This document shows positions 1-5,720 of a stretch of 7,780 nt of DNA, piece after piece. Within the stretch, counting starts at the first letter, position 1, and each line of letters opens with the position of its first letter. Under the pieces are notes generated by a model that had not been told where the DNA came from, did not search any database, and saw only the letters and a program-made list of their open reading frames with translations. Made by a program: the position numbers and the translations under genes. Source of the stretch: Desulfobacterales bacterium. GTDB taxonomy: Bacteria > Desulfobacterota > Desulfobacteria > Desulfobacterales > DAOWNP01. The stretch lies in contig JASFBI010000071.1 of assembly GCA_030149595.1 (NCBI GenBank), positions 1 through 7,780 on the forward strand, read 5' to 3'.

Positions 1-394
1 TTAATTTTATAAAAAAATTTTTTATGCTCTTTAACATAAAGTTTATATCCTGAGTAAAAGAAATTAAAATCAACCTGTGTTTATAGAGAATATTTTGAAA
101 AACAGGCTCTATTGTATTAAATTGACTTTTTTCAATACCTTTTTTTTTCTCACAAGAAAGCCCGGCAACTTCTTTAAACTGGATTTTTCCCAAAAGATCT
201 TGTAAAAGAGGGGAAAGTATCTTCTGCTCTTTAATTTGCTGCTCCATACTTATTATATCACTATCAAGAGCAGCAAGTTTTTTTTGATTTGGAATAACAC
301 CGAAAAAAACAAATAAAATAATTCCACAGCTACATATTAGCATATAAATCACACTGCTTTTATTAATAGAAAATGATGAATCAGTATTTAACAT
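1..394 (-). CDS. pilO: PilO/GspM-like inner-membrane assembly protein, N-terminal part (cut by window edge)
   Basis: This reading frame starts with ATG at 394-392 and stays open to the left edge, giving at least 131 codons without a stop. The protein has a short cytoplasmic N-terminus (MLNTDSSFSINKS), one hydrophobic segment at about residues 14-34, and then a charged heptad-like helix at about 36-70 (PNQKKLAALDSDIISMEQQI). This is the layout of PilO of type IV pili and of GspM in type II secretion: one membrane anchor, a periplasmic coiled coil, then a ferredoxin-like domain that would lie mostly outside the window. The start overlaps the stop of the upstream PilM-PilN gene by one base (TAATG), and a GGAG at 406-403 lies 8 bases upstream, so the two are probably translationally coupled. 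PilO pairs with PilN in the inner-membrane alignment complex. The identification rests mainly on topology and neighbour, because PilO sequences are poorly conserved. GspM is the main alternative. Confidence 0.7.
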   Translation of the reverse strand, partial: MLNTDSSFSINKSSVIYMLICSCGIILFVFFGVIPNQKKLAALDSDIISMEQQIKEQKILSPLLQDLLGKIQFKEVAGLSCEKKKGIEKSQFNTIEPVFQNILYKHRLILISFTQDINFMLKSIKNFFIKL

Positions 395-406
395 TAATAA
401 ATCTCC
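392..406 (-). promoter_or_regulatory. Coupled start of the PilO-like gene: GGAG plus TAATG overlap
   Basis: On the minus strand GGAG (406-403) lies inside the last codons of the PilM-PilN gene. After 8 bases comes TAATG, in which the upstream stop TAA (396-394) and the downstream ATG (394-392) share one A. This fixes the downstream start and suggests termination-reinitiation coupling, which would keep the two membrane partners in balanced amounts. Confidence 0.75.
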
Positions 407-2244
407 AGATCTGCTTTAAAATATAATAACTCTCTGCCATTTATTTTCTCAAACACCTTGGAAGTAATTCTTATCTCTTTAATCAAAGGCGACGATTCAA
501 GCTTTACAAGGTAAACAGCAAGAGCCAAATCCTGTCTCTTTTTAGCGTTTACCACCAGCCCTTCAATAAAAATATTGGACTTATTTTTACTCTCTAAATT
601 TATTGTACAACTTATTAATCTTATATTAGAAGGTGTTAATTCTGATAATTGCTGAATTAAAGCTATATTTAAATAACTATCTGCATATTTTTTATATTTC
701 CCCCTCGCTTTTTCAGATTTTGCAACAAGCTTTAAAATAAAGTTTTGATCTACTTTTAAATCAAACTCACTTAATCTTTTTTCTATCAAAATCTTTTTTT
801 GAACTTTATCTTCTATAGCAGAATTCTTCACAAACAAAAATATGCTTAAGATAGCTATGATAATTATAAAAACTGCAGATATATATTTTTTTATTCTTTT
901 TTCTTTTAAGTCTTTCTCTTTTTCTTTATAAGTATAATTTAAATTTGGAGTATAAGAATTCGCAGATAAAGCTACGCCTATTGCAGGTACATAGAGATCC
1001 TCCCAATTCACAGATATACCATCATCATCTGGCAATTGAAAAAAATCACCCATAGCTGCAACAGGCAACCCTACATTTTCCTCTATCATAGAAAAAAACC
1101 GGGTATATACACTAAGTTCGCCTGTAACAAAAACCCGAGAAACATTATTATGCCCTGAATTAACTGAATAATATTCTATTGTTCTCTCCACCTGTTTTAC
1201 AAGACGCTGCAAAGCAGGTTTAATCATATAAAAAATTTTACCAGAACTTAAGGTATTTTCATTACTACCCTTTTCTGAATCTAAAGAGTTTTTTAAAAAA
1301 CTATTTAAAATCTTTTGTGCATACACTACTTGAGGAGAACCTTCTATATTTGAATTATCTGTATCCTTCCTTATATTTTTAGATTCATTTTCCATTTCAA
1401 ACATTTGAGATCCAGCTAAATTACCAACTTCCATTTCTCTGGCAACAAGCTCAACCATACTGCTAATACCCGTCTTTACTTCCCTGGATAAAACAATATT
1501 ATTTTTATCAAATATATCAATCCTAGAATAATTATTACTTATAAAAATAATGCAAACTACTTCATCAGCTTGAATAACTCCAGTTCTAAAAAAATTTTGA
1601 AAAGCAAAAGGGATAACTGTAACCCCAGAGACAGGGTAACCTGCCAGTTTAAAAAGAGATTTAATTTTTTTAACTTCAATTGCAGGTGCTGTATACACCA
1701 TTGCAAGATCTTTTTTCACACCGCCCTGATAAGTTTCTCCTATAATTTCATAATCAAAAACAAACTTTTTTTCATCAAACAAAACATCTTTTCTATACAT
1801 CCAGTAAACTGTATTTGTAATTTGTGCATCAGGTACCTTGGGAATTTTAATACATTTAATATTGACGTTAAGCGTTGAAATGTTTGTCCAGATATCAACA
1901 TTAGTTTGTCCCCCGCAGATCTCCATTATTTTTTGAGATAAAAACACAGGGTAATCTTCACTTTGACTTGTCATTCCAGAATCAAACTTATAAGAGGCAA
2001 AATCAATAATATCAAAATCACTCTTTGATAATCTATCAATCAGTATTAATACAAGTGTATTTGATCTTATAACAACCCCAAGAGAAATTCTACTTCTGTA
2101 CTTTTTTTTCTCTTCAGGCGGGCTGCTGTATACAGTAGTTTCTAAATAGGCATTTCTCTTTTTATCTATCCTACCTCCTTCATGTTTTGCTCTGATTGCA
2201 TTTAAAAGCTTATCCGTTGAAGTAATTTCTTTATTGGTTTTCAA
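394..2244 (-). CDS. pilM: PilM-PilN fusion (type IV pilus assembly; GspL-like architecture)
   Basis: 616 aa with two parts. Residues ~52-430 look like the PilM/GspL actin-like (ASKHA) fold: an opening strand at 53-70, a second phosphate-region strand (IDIFDKNN, ~242-249), the helix LVKQVERTIEYYS (348-360), then VSRVFVTGELSVYTRFF (368-384) and the typical closing block LYVPAIGVALS (417-427). A basic linker leads to one membrane helix at 453-473, then a coiled coil and a periplasmic PilN-like domain (about 535-616, with LTPSNIRLISCTI, NIFIEGLVVNAKKRQ and LESSPLIKEIRI). PilM and PilN are usually separate genes, and the single chain resembles GspL. The ASKHA nucleotide signature looks degenerate: GVVIRSN replaces GxDxGxx, and TGE replaces the usual GG. 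Residues 1-50 and 280-335 are extra polar, probably disordered stretches. The start is TTG: an in-frame TGA lies eight codons upstream, no ATG or GTG falls between, and GGAG sits 8 bases before it. It would dock the assembly ATPase to the inner membrane. Confidence 0.82.
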   Translation of the reverse strand: MKTNKEITSTDKLLNAIRAKHEGGRIDKKRNAYLETTVYSSPPEEKKKYRSRISLGVVIRSNTLVLILIDRLSKSDFDIIDFASYKFDSGMTSQSEDYPVFLSQKIMEICGGQTNVDIWTNISTLNVNIKCIKIPKVPDAQITNTVYWMYRKDVLFDEKKFVFDYEIIGETYQGGVKKDLAMVYTAPAIEVKKIKSLFKLAGYPVSGVTVIPFAFQNFFRTGVIQADEVVCIIFISNNYSRIDIFDKNNIVLSREVKTGISSMVELVAREMEVGNLAGSQMFEMENESKNIRKDTDNSNIEGSPQVVYAQKILNSFLKNSLDSEKGSNENTLSSGKIFYMIKPALQRLVKQVERTIEYYSVNSGHNNVSRVFVTGELSVYTRFFSMIEENVGLPVAAMGDFFQLPDDDGISVNWEDLYVPAIGVALSANSYTPNLNYTYKEKEKDLKEKRIKKYISAVFIIIIAILSIFLFVKNSAIEDKVQKKILIEKRLSEFDLKVDQNFILKLVAKSEKARGKYKKYADSYLNIALIQQLSELTPSNIRLISCTINLESKNKSNIFIEGLVVNAKKRQDLALAVYLVKLESSPLIKEIRITSKVFEKINGRELLYFKADLEIY

Positions 2245-2256
2245 AAGATCATCTCC
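2242..2256 (-). promoter_or_regulatory. Shine-Dalgarno that decides a TTG start for PilM-PilN
   Basis: On the minus strand GGAG (2256-2253) is followed by 8 bases and TTG (2244-2242). It is the same GGAGAT core and the same 8-base spacing as at the PilO-like start. The frame is closed by TGA a few codons upstream, so TTG is the first usable start. Two nearby ATGs lie in another frame and end within a few codons, one of them at a TGA overlapping the TTG (TTTTGAAAA). That mini-frame is probably incidental. Confidence 0.65.
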
Positions 2257-2467
2257 ATACCATTTTCAAATAAAAAATAAAAAAATAAAAAAGCAATAAG
2301 TTCACTTATCGAAATTTTCTTTTTTTACTTTAATAATTTTCCAAACGAATTTTTTACTACTATAGATAGTTATGTAGACAAAGCCAGTAATAGAAATACA
2401 AGAAGTATTTACTCTAACAGTTAGTATAGTTCATGACTTACTAAAAAACAAGCTATTTTAACATGGT

Positions 2468-2482
2468 AGTAATAATATTACT
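2468..2482. repeat. Perfect 7-1-7 inverted repeat, operator-like
   Basis: AGTAATA, a central A, then TATTACT form a perfect 15-bp palindrome. It overlaps the candidate -10 box of a minus-strand promoter (2475-2480) in the divergent spacer, which is where a repressor operator could sit. It contains only AT pairs apart from one G-C pair at each arm, so chance occurrence in such AT-rich DNA is quite possible. Confidence 0.35.
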
Positions 2483-2502
2483 TAAATAGTATTAAAAGAC
2501 AA
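2475..2502 (-). promoter_or_regulatory. Candidate sigma-70-like promoter toward the pilus operon
   Basis: On the minus strand TTGTCT (2502-2497), a 16-base gap and TAATAT (2480-2475) resemble -35 and -10 elements. Transcription would begin near 2468 and leave a leader of about 220 bases before the TTG start. No sigma-54 type GG-N10-GC element was noticed. In sequence this AT-rich such matches arise easily, so this is a candidate only. Confidence 0.3.
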
Positions 2503-2572
2503 ATTTCTCTTGCTTTTTTAATTTTTATTACACGCTGTTTCAAACAATCATTACCTTGTTCACATCATATTA

Positions 2573-2599
2573 TTGACTTTTAAAAATACCACTGATAAT
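2573..2599 (+). promoter_or_regulatory. Candidate promoter immediately before the RNase gene
   Basis: TTGACT (2573-2578), a 15-base gap and GATAAT (2594-2599) are close to both consensus hexamers, although the gap is two bases shorter than ideal. Transcription from it would start within a few bases of the ATG at 2610, giving a nearly leaderless message. That fits the absence of a Shine-Dalgarno there. A poorer alternative is TTGTTC at 2556-2561 with TTTAAA at 2579-2584 (17-base gap). Confidence 0.35.
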
Positions 2600-2609
2600 A
2601 GTTTCTGTT

Positions 2610-4592
2610 ATGGAACCTGGATATGTTATAGAATTTATCGAAAATCAAAAAATATTGTGTGCTGTTATTTTAGAAATAAAAAAGCAGCGATTAAGATTAC
2701 TTACCGAAAACAACAAGGAAATAACTATTTCCCCTAACAGACTTTCTCACCATGAGACATGTACTCTTAAGCTTTCAGCAGGAAGAGATGCCCTGGTATC
2801 GTCATTAAAAAAAATAGCTGATCATCGAAACTCTCTGATTCACAATATTGATATCAAAGAACTATGGGATATCTTGTATGAAGAAGATGAATGGATAGAC
2901 CTTACAACAATGACAGAATTTTGCTTTAAAAAAAACCCATCTCCTGATGAAAAATCTGCTATCATGAGAGCTTTTTTTGCAAACAGAATATTTTTGAAAT
3001 TCAATCAGGATAAATTTTTCACAAATTCTGAAGAAACAGTTAATCAGATACTATCTCAAATAAAAGAACAAAAGCACACAGAATTAATTATAATAGAGGC
3101 AAGTGAATGGTTAAAAAAAGCACTAACAGACTCAAACATAAAATATCCAGATAATTTTGAAGAGATATCAGAAATATTAAAGTCATACTATATTTTTGAA
3201 AATGAAAGCCAATATGCAAAAACAGGCAAAGAAATACTCTCAAGAACAGGCTTAAATTCTACTGATAAGCTATTCTCTCTTTTTGTAAAACTTGGAATCT
3301 GGAACAAAGATGAAAATATAGATTTATTGCACCTTGAAATCCAGACAAATTTTTCACAAAAAGTCATTAGTTATGCAGAAAACTTTCTGCCACCACAAAC
3401 TAACTCTCCTGATACTCCCAAAAGAAGAGATTTAACAGATATAGATGTTATGACCATAGATGGAGAGTCAACTTTAGATTTTGACGATGCAATAAGTATT
3501 GAAGAACAAGACAATACATACATTGTAGGCATACACATTACCGATATTGGTCATTTTATAAAAAAAGGGGATATAATAGACAGACATGCTTTAGAACAAG
3601 CGACCTCTATATACCTGCCGGATCTTACTATTAATATGCTACCTCCGGTTTTTTCTGAAAATTTTTGCAGCCTCAAAAAAGATAAGACAAGACCGGCCAT
3701 AAGTATTCTTGTCAAACTAAGCTATTTTGCTGACATTTTAGATTTTGAAATAGTTCCAAGTATTATTAAAATTAAACAGCAGCTTACATATAGTGATGTA
3801 GATAATAATATAGATAAAAAACCGGCTTTAAGCAATCTGTTACACCTTGCAAAACAATTCAGGGAAAAAAGATTAGATGGTGATGCCATGCAGATATCTC
3901 TTCCTGAATTAAACATTGATATTTCTGATACCAATGAAGTTAATATTACAAAAACAACCCGTGAAAAACCGGGCAGGATACTTATCTCTGAAATGATGAT
4001 TATGGCAAACTGGCTTATGGCAAAATTCCTTTCAAATAATAATATGCCTGCTATATTCAGATCACAACCTCCTCCAAAAGAGCGGCTTTTTAAAAGAGAT
4101 CAGGGAACAATATTTCAAAACTGGATGCAGAGAAAACTTTTAAGTCGTGCTATTGTCTCAAGTCGTCCCGAACATCATTCTGGCCTAGGAATCAATGCCT
4201 ATGTTACTGCCACCTCACCTATAAGAAAATATTCTGATCTTGTAACCCAGCGTCAGATACGTGCTGTATTCAATTATGAAGAACCATATTCAAAAACAGA
4301 AATAAACCAGATTATTCAAAAATTACCCTATCCACAATCCATAGCAGCAAAAGCTCAATACTCACGACATCGCTATTTTATTTTAAAATTTCTTGAAAAA
4401 AAATCAGGTTCAACAACCCAGGCAATAATACTTGATAAAAGAAAAAATTTTCACCTTGCCCTGCTTTGCGAATATGTACTTGAATGCAAATTATCCTTGC
4501 CTTCAGGCACAACACTAAAACCAGGTGATCTTGTATCTGTTACTATTCAGCATGTTAATGCCAGAAAAGACGTTCTTTCTATATATTTGTAA
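2610..4592 (+). CDS. RNB-domain exoribonuclease, RNase II/VacB family
   Basis: 660 aa. The protein is predicted to degrade single-stranded RNA 3' to 5' in the cytoplasm, releasing nucleoside monophosphates. Residues 1-250 form a lineage-type N-terminal region (small beta domain at the start, helical or winged-helix-like stretch after it). The RNB catalytic domain covers about 275-555. Its Mg-binding acidic motif is intact: D284, D290, D292 and D293, in the D-x5-D-x-D-D arrangement of RNase II. The second hallmark, YVTATSPIRKYSDL (531-544), carries the catalytic arginine at R539. The C-terminal ~600-660 looks like an S1-type RNA-binding barrel (PGDLVSVTIQHVN). The length matches RNase II rather than the longer RNase R, and there are no obvious N-terminal cold-shock domains or basic tail. 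The start ATG is the first in frame after a TGA about 12 codons upstream, but no Shine-Dalgarno precedes it. The gene appears monocistronic, with 255 non-coding bases after it. Confidence 0.93.
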   Translation: MEPGYVIEFIENQKILCAVILEIKKQRLRLLTENNKEITISPNRLSHHETCTLKLSAGRDALVSSLKKIADHRNSLIHNIDIKELWDILYEEDEWIDLTTMTEFCFKKNPSPDEKSAIMRAFFANRIFLKFNQDKFFTNSEETVNQILSQIKEQKHTELIIIEASEWLKKALTDSNIKYPDNFEEISEILKSYYIFENESQYAKTGKEILSRTGLNSTDKLFSLFVKLGIWNKDENIDLLHLEIQTNFSQKVISYAENFLPPQTNSPDTPKRRDLTDIDVMTIDGESTLDFDDAISIEEQDNTYIVGIHITDIGHFIKKGDIIDRHALEQATSIYLPDLTINMLPPVFSENFCSLKKDKTRPAISILVKLSYFADILDFEIVPSIIKIKQQLTYSDVDNNIDKKPALSNLLHLAKQFREKRLDGDAMQISLPELNIDISDTNEVNITKTTREKPGRILISEMMIMANWLMAKFLSNNNMPAIFRSQPPPKERLFKRDQGTIFQNWMQRKLLSRAIVSSRPEHHSGLGINAYVTATSPIRKYSDLVTQRQIRAVFNYEEPYSKTEINQIIQKLPYPQSIAAKAQYSRHRYFILKFLEKKSGSTTQAIILDKRKNFHLALLCEYVLECKLSLPSGTTLKPGDLVSVTIQHVNARKDVLSIYL

Positions 4593-4683
4593 TATTTACG
4601 TGTTTTTTCTTATTAACAGGCAATCACTTTTTTACATTTTTTAAAAATTATCATAATATTTAAAAACCAGTTAAATTCTATCC

Positions 4684-4711
4684 TTGTATTTTATATATTA
4701 TAGAATATAAT
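4684..4711 (+). promoter_or_regulatory. Candidate promoter for the CsgG-like gene pair
   Basis: TTGTAT (4684-4689), a 16-base gap and a perfect TATAAT (4706-4711) form a reasonable sigma-70-like promoter. Transcription would start near 4718 and leave a leader of about 130 bases. The -10 box is the right arm of an AT inverted repeat (ATATTATA-GAA-TATAATAT, 4695-4713). The very low GC of the region lowers the weight of any hexamer match. Confidence 0.4.
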
Positions 4712-4750
4712 ATACATAAAATATAATTTCTCTTTTTGTATTTTATATAT
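4684..4750 (+). repeat. 15-bp direct repeat, two copies 52 bp apart
   Basis: TTGTATTTTATATAT occurs at 4684-4698 and again at 4736-4750, 52 bp from start to start, close to five helical turns. Between the copies the first one continues into an interrupted dyad: ATTTTATATATTATA at 4688-4702 pairs with TATAATAT at 4706-4713 and ATAAAAT at 4716-4722, with a 2-base bulge. The copies could be regulator sites upstream of the CsgG-like genes, or a chance product of low-complexity AT sequence. Confidence 0.45.
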
Positions 4751-4836
4751 ATTAAACATTAGCCTGATCTTAATCATCAAAAAAATAAACTCAAAAAGAA
4801 CTCTTATTAATATTTAAACTATATTTTCTATAATAT

Positions 4837-4842
4837 AAGGAG
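4837..4842 (+). promoter_or_regulatory. Strong Shine-Dalgarno for the first CsgG-like gene
   Basis: AAGGAG is separated by 5 bases from ATG at 4848. It is the best ribosome binding site in the window and fixes the start. It contrasts with the RNase gene, which has none. Confidence 0.8.
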
Positions 4843-4847
4843 CATTT

Positions 4848-5699
4848 ATGCCTTTAATAAAAAAAAATCTTTACCAGTACTTTTTTCCTAAAATCCTTAC
4901 TGCTTTTTTCCTGCTACTACTATCTTCTTTTTTTTATTCACCTATATGCAATGCTGATATATTAGAAGATGAATTAGAAGAAATAATCCAAGACTTTCAG
5001 AGACATATTAATGTTATTAACAAAAAACAAAAATATTACATTGTTGTAAGATCTTTTATAGATAAAAAGACTAAAAAAGCAAATACATTAACTGAAGAAG
5101 TAGAAAGCATCCTTATAGATATAATGATAGACAGGTTTAGTGAAAAAAAAAATATAGTTATACTGGAAAGGGAACGAATTGAAGCCATTGAAAAGGAAAT
5201 AGCATTTGAAACCAATGCAACACATTTTCAACACAATGCATGGGAACAAAAACTCGGGAAAAAAATTGGTGCAGGTTTTCTTATTACCGGAACAATATCA
5301 AAACGAAGCAAAAGCCTAAAAATACGTGCTAAAATGATTGATTTAATAACAGGAGAAATTTTATCAAGTTCAAGCGGAAATGTTAGAATAGACGAGATTG
5401 ATAAAGATTTAATAAAAGACTATATAGTTTTGTTTAAAAAAAAACATAAAAAACAGATAAAAATATTAAAGCAAAGTAAAAATAAAATCATATTACTGGT
5501 TTTAGGTGACCCACCATCTGCTTCAATGCCTATATTGATAAAAAAAAGTTCTGCAATTAAAAATACCGAAACTAAAGCATCTGCATTTATTAAAAAAAAA
5601 TTTGGTAATACCGCCTTTAATCCTGACAAACTTATATTAGACGATATTACTTATGATAATAATTTTGCAGCTACTATAACATATAGTTATTATTATTAA
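4848..5699 (+). CDS. Exported CsgG-fold protein with extra C-terminal domain
   Basis: 283 aa. A basic start (KK at 5-6) and a hydrophobic stretch at 14-30 end in SPICNAD, so a signal peptidase I cut after A36 is likely. SPIC is a poor lipobox, so this is probably a soluble periplasmic protein. Residues 62-180 match the CsgG/LpoB/FlgO-type fold: strand YYIVVRSF, helix, strand NIVILERERIEAIEKE, then KLGKKIGAGFLITGTI (135-150) and KMIDLITGEILSSSSG (162-177). Only about a dozen residues join the last two blocks, so CsgG's membrane-spanning hairpins are absent. A Lys-rich helix at about 186-212 leads to a second domain (213-283) with LVLGDPPS, an Ala/Lys helix and a FGNTAF turn. This loosely recalls LPP20/FlgT-type repeats, and the chain ends in YSYYY. 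The gene lies 21 bases before a lipoprotein with the same fold and is surely co-transcribed with it. The exact function is not recognised. Its codons include unusually long A-runs. Confidence 0.72.
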   Translation: MPLIKKNLYQYFFPKILTAFFLLLLSSFFYSPICNADILEDELEEIIQDFQRHINVINKKQKYYIVVRSFIDKKTKKANTLTEEVESILIDIMIDRFSEKKNIVILERERIEAIEKEIAFETNATHFQHNAWEQKLGKKIGAGFLITGTISKRSKSLKIRAKMIDLITGEILSSSSGNVRIDEIDKDLIKDYIVLFKKKHKKQIKILKQSKNKIILLVLGDPPSASMPILIKKSSAIKNTETKASAFIKKKFGNTAFNPDKLILDDITYDNNFAATITYSYYY

Positions 5700-5720
5700 T
5701 TTAAATTAAAGAGGGAAAAA

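Larger units (their letters stand above)
2245..2609. other. Divergent intergenic spacer (365 bp), non-coding
   Basis: This spacer separates the divergently transcribed pilus operon and RNase gene. Every ATG inspected in it ends within about ten codons, so no small gene is supported. It is very AT-rich and holds several short dyads: AGTAATA-A-TATTACT at 2468-2482, ATAAGT-TC-ACTTAT at 2296-2309, and TTAGTA paired with TACTAA around 2421-2442. Weak candidate promoters face both ways and are listed separately. No RNA gene or riboswitch-like structure was recognised. Confidence 0.7.
4593..4847 (+). other. AT-rich spacer (255 bp) upstream of the CsgG-like pair
   Basis: No coding potential was found. 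There is no GC-rich hairpin with a T-run to end the RNase transcript. The middle (about 4680-4755) is almost pure AT and holds a direct repeat and an imperfect inverted repeat, described separately, together with a plausible promoter. The remainder shows nothing recognisable apart from the strong ribosome binding site at its right end. Confidence 0.6.

Noticed and set aside
1570..1878. 102-codon open frame on the plus strand
   Set aside because: It is antisense to the PilM-PilN fusion. Its Asn/Cys/Phe/His-rich translation with no family resemblance is typical of a shadow.
4593..4680. Possible terminator after the RNase gene
   Set aside because: There are several T-runs, but only short AT-only dyads precede them. 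No stem with GC pairs was found, so no terminator is called.
4829..4834. TATAAT just upstream of the first CsgG-like gene
   Set aside because: A transcript from this -10 would begin about at 4841, inside the AAGGAG ribosome binding site, so it is unlikely to be the working promoter.
4848..4959. Lipoprotein signal on the first CsgG-like protein (Cys34)
   Set aside because: SPIC lacks the small residue at -1 expected before a lipidated Cys. A signal peptidase I cut after CNA fits better.
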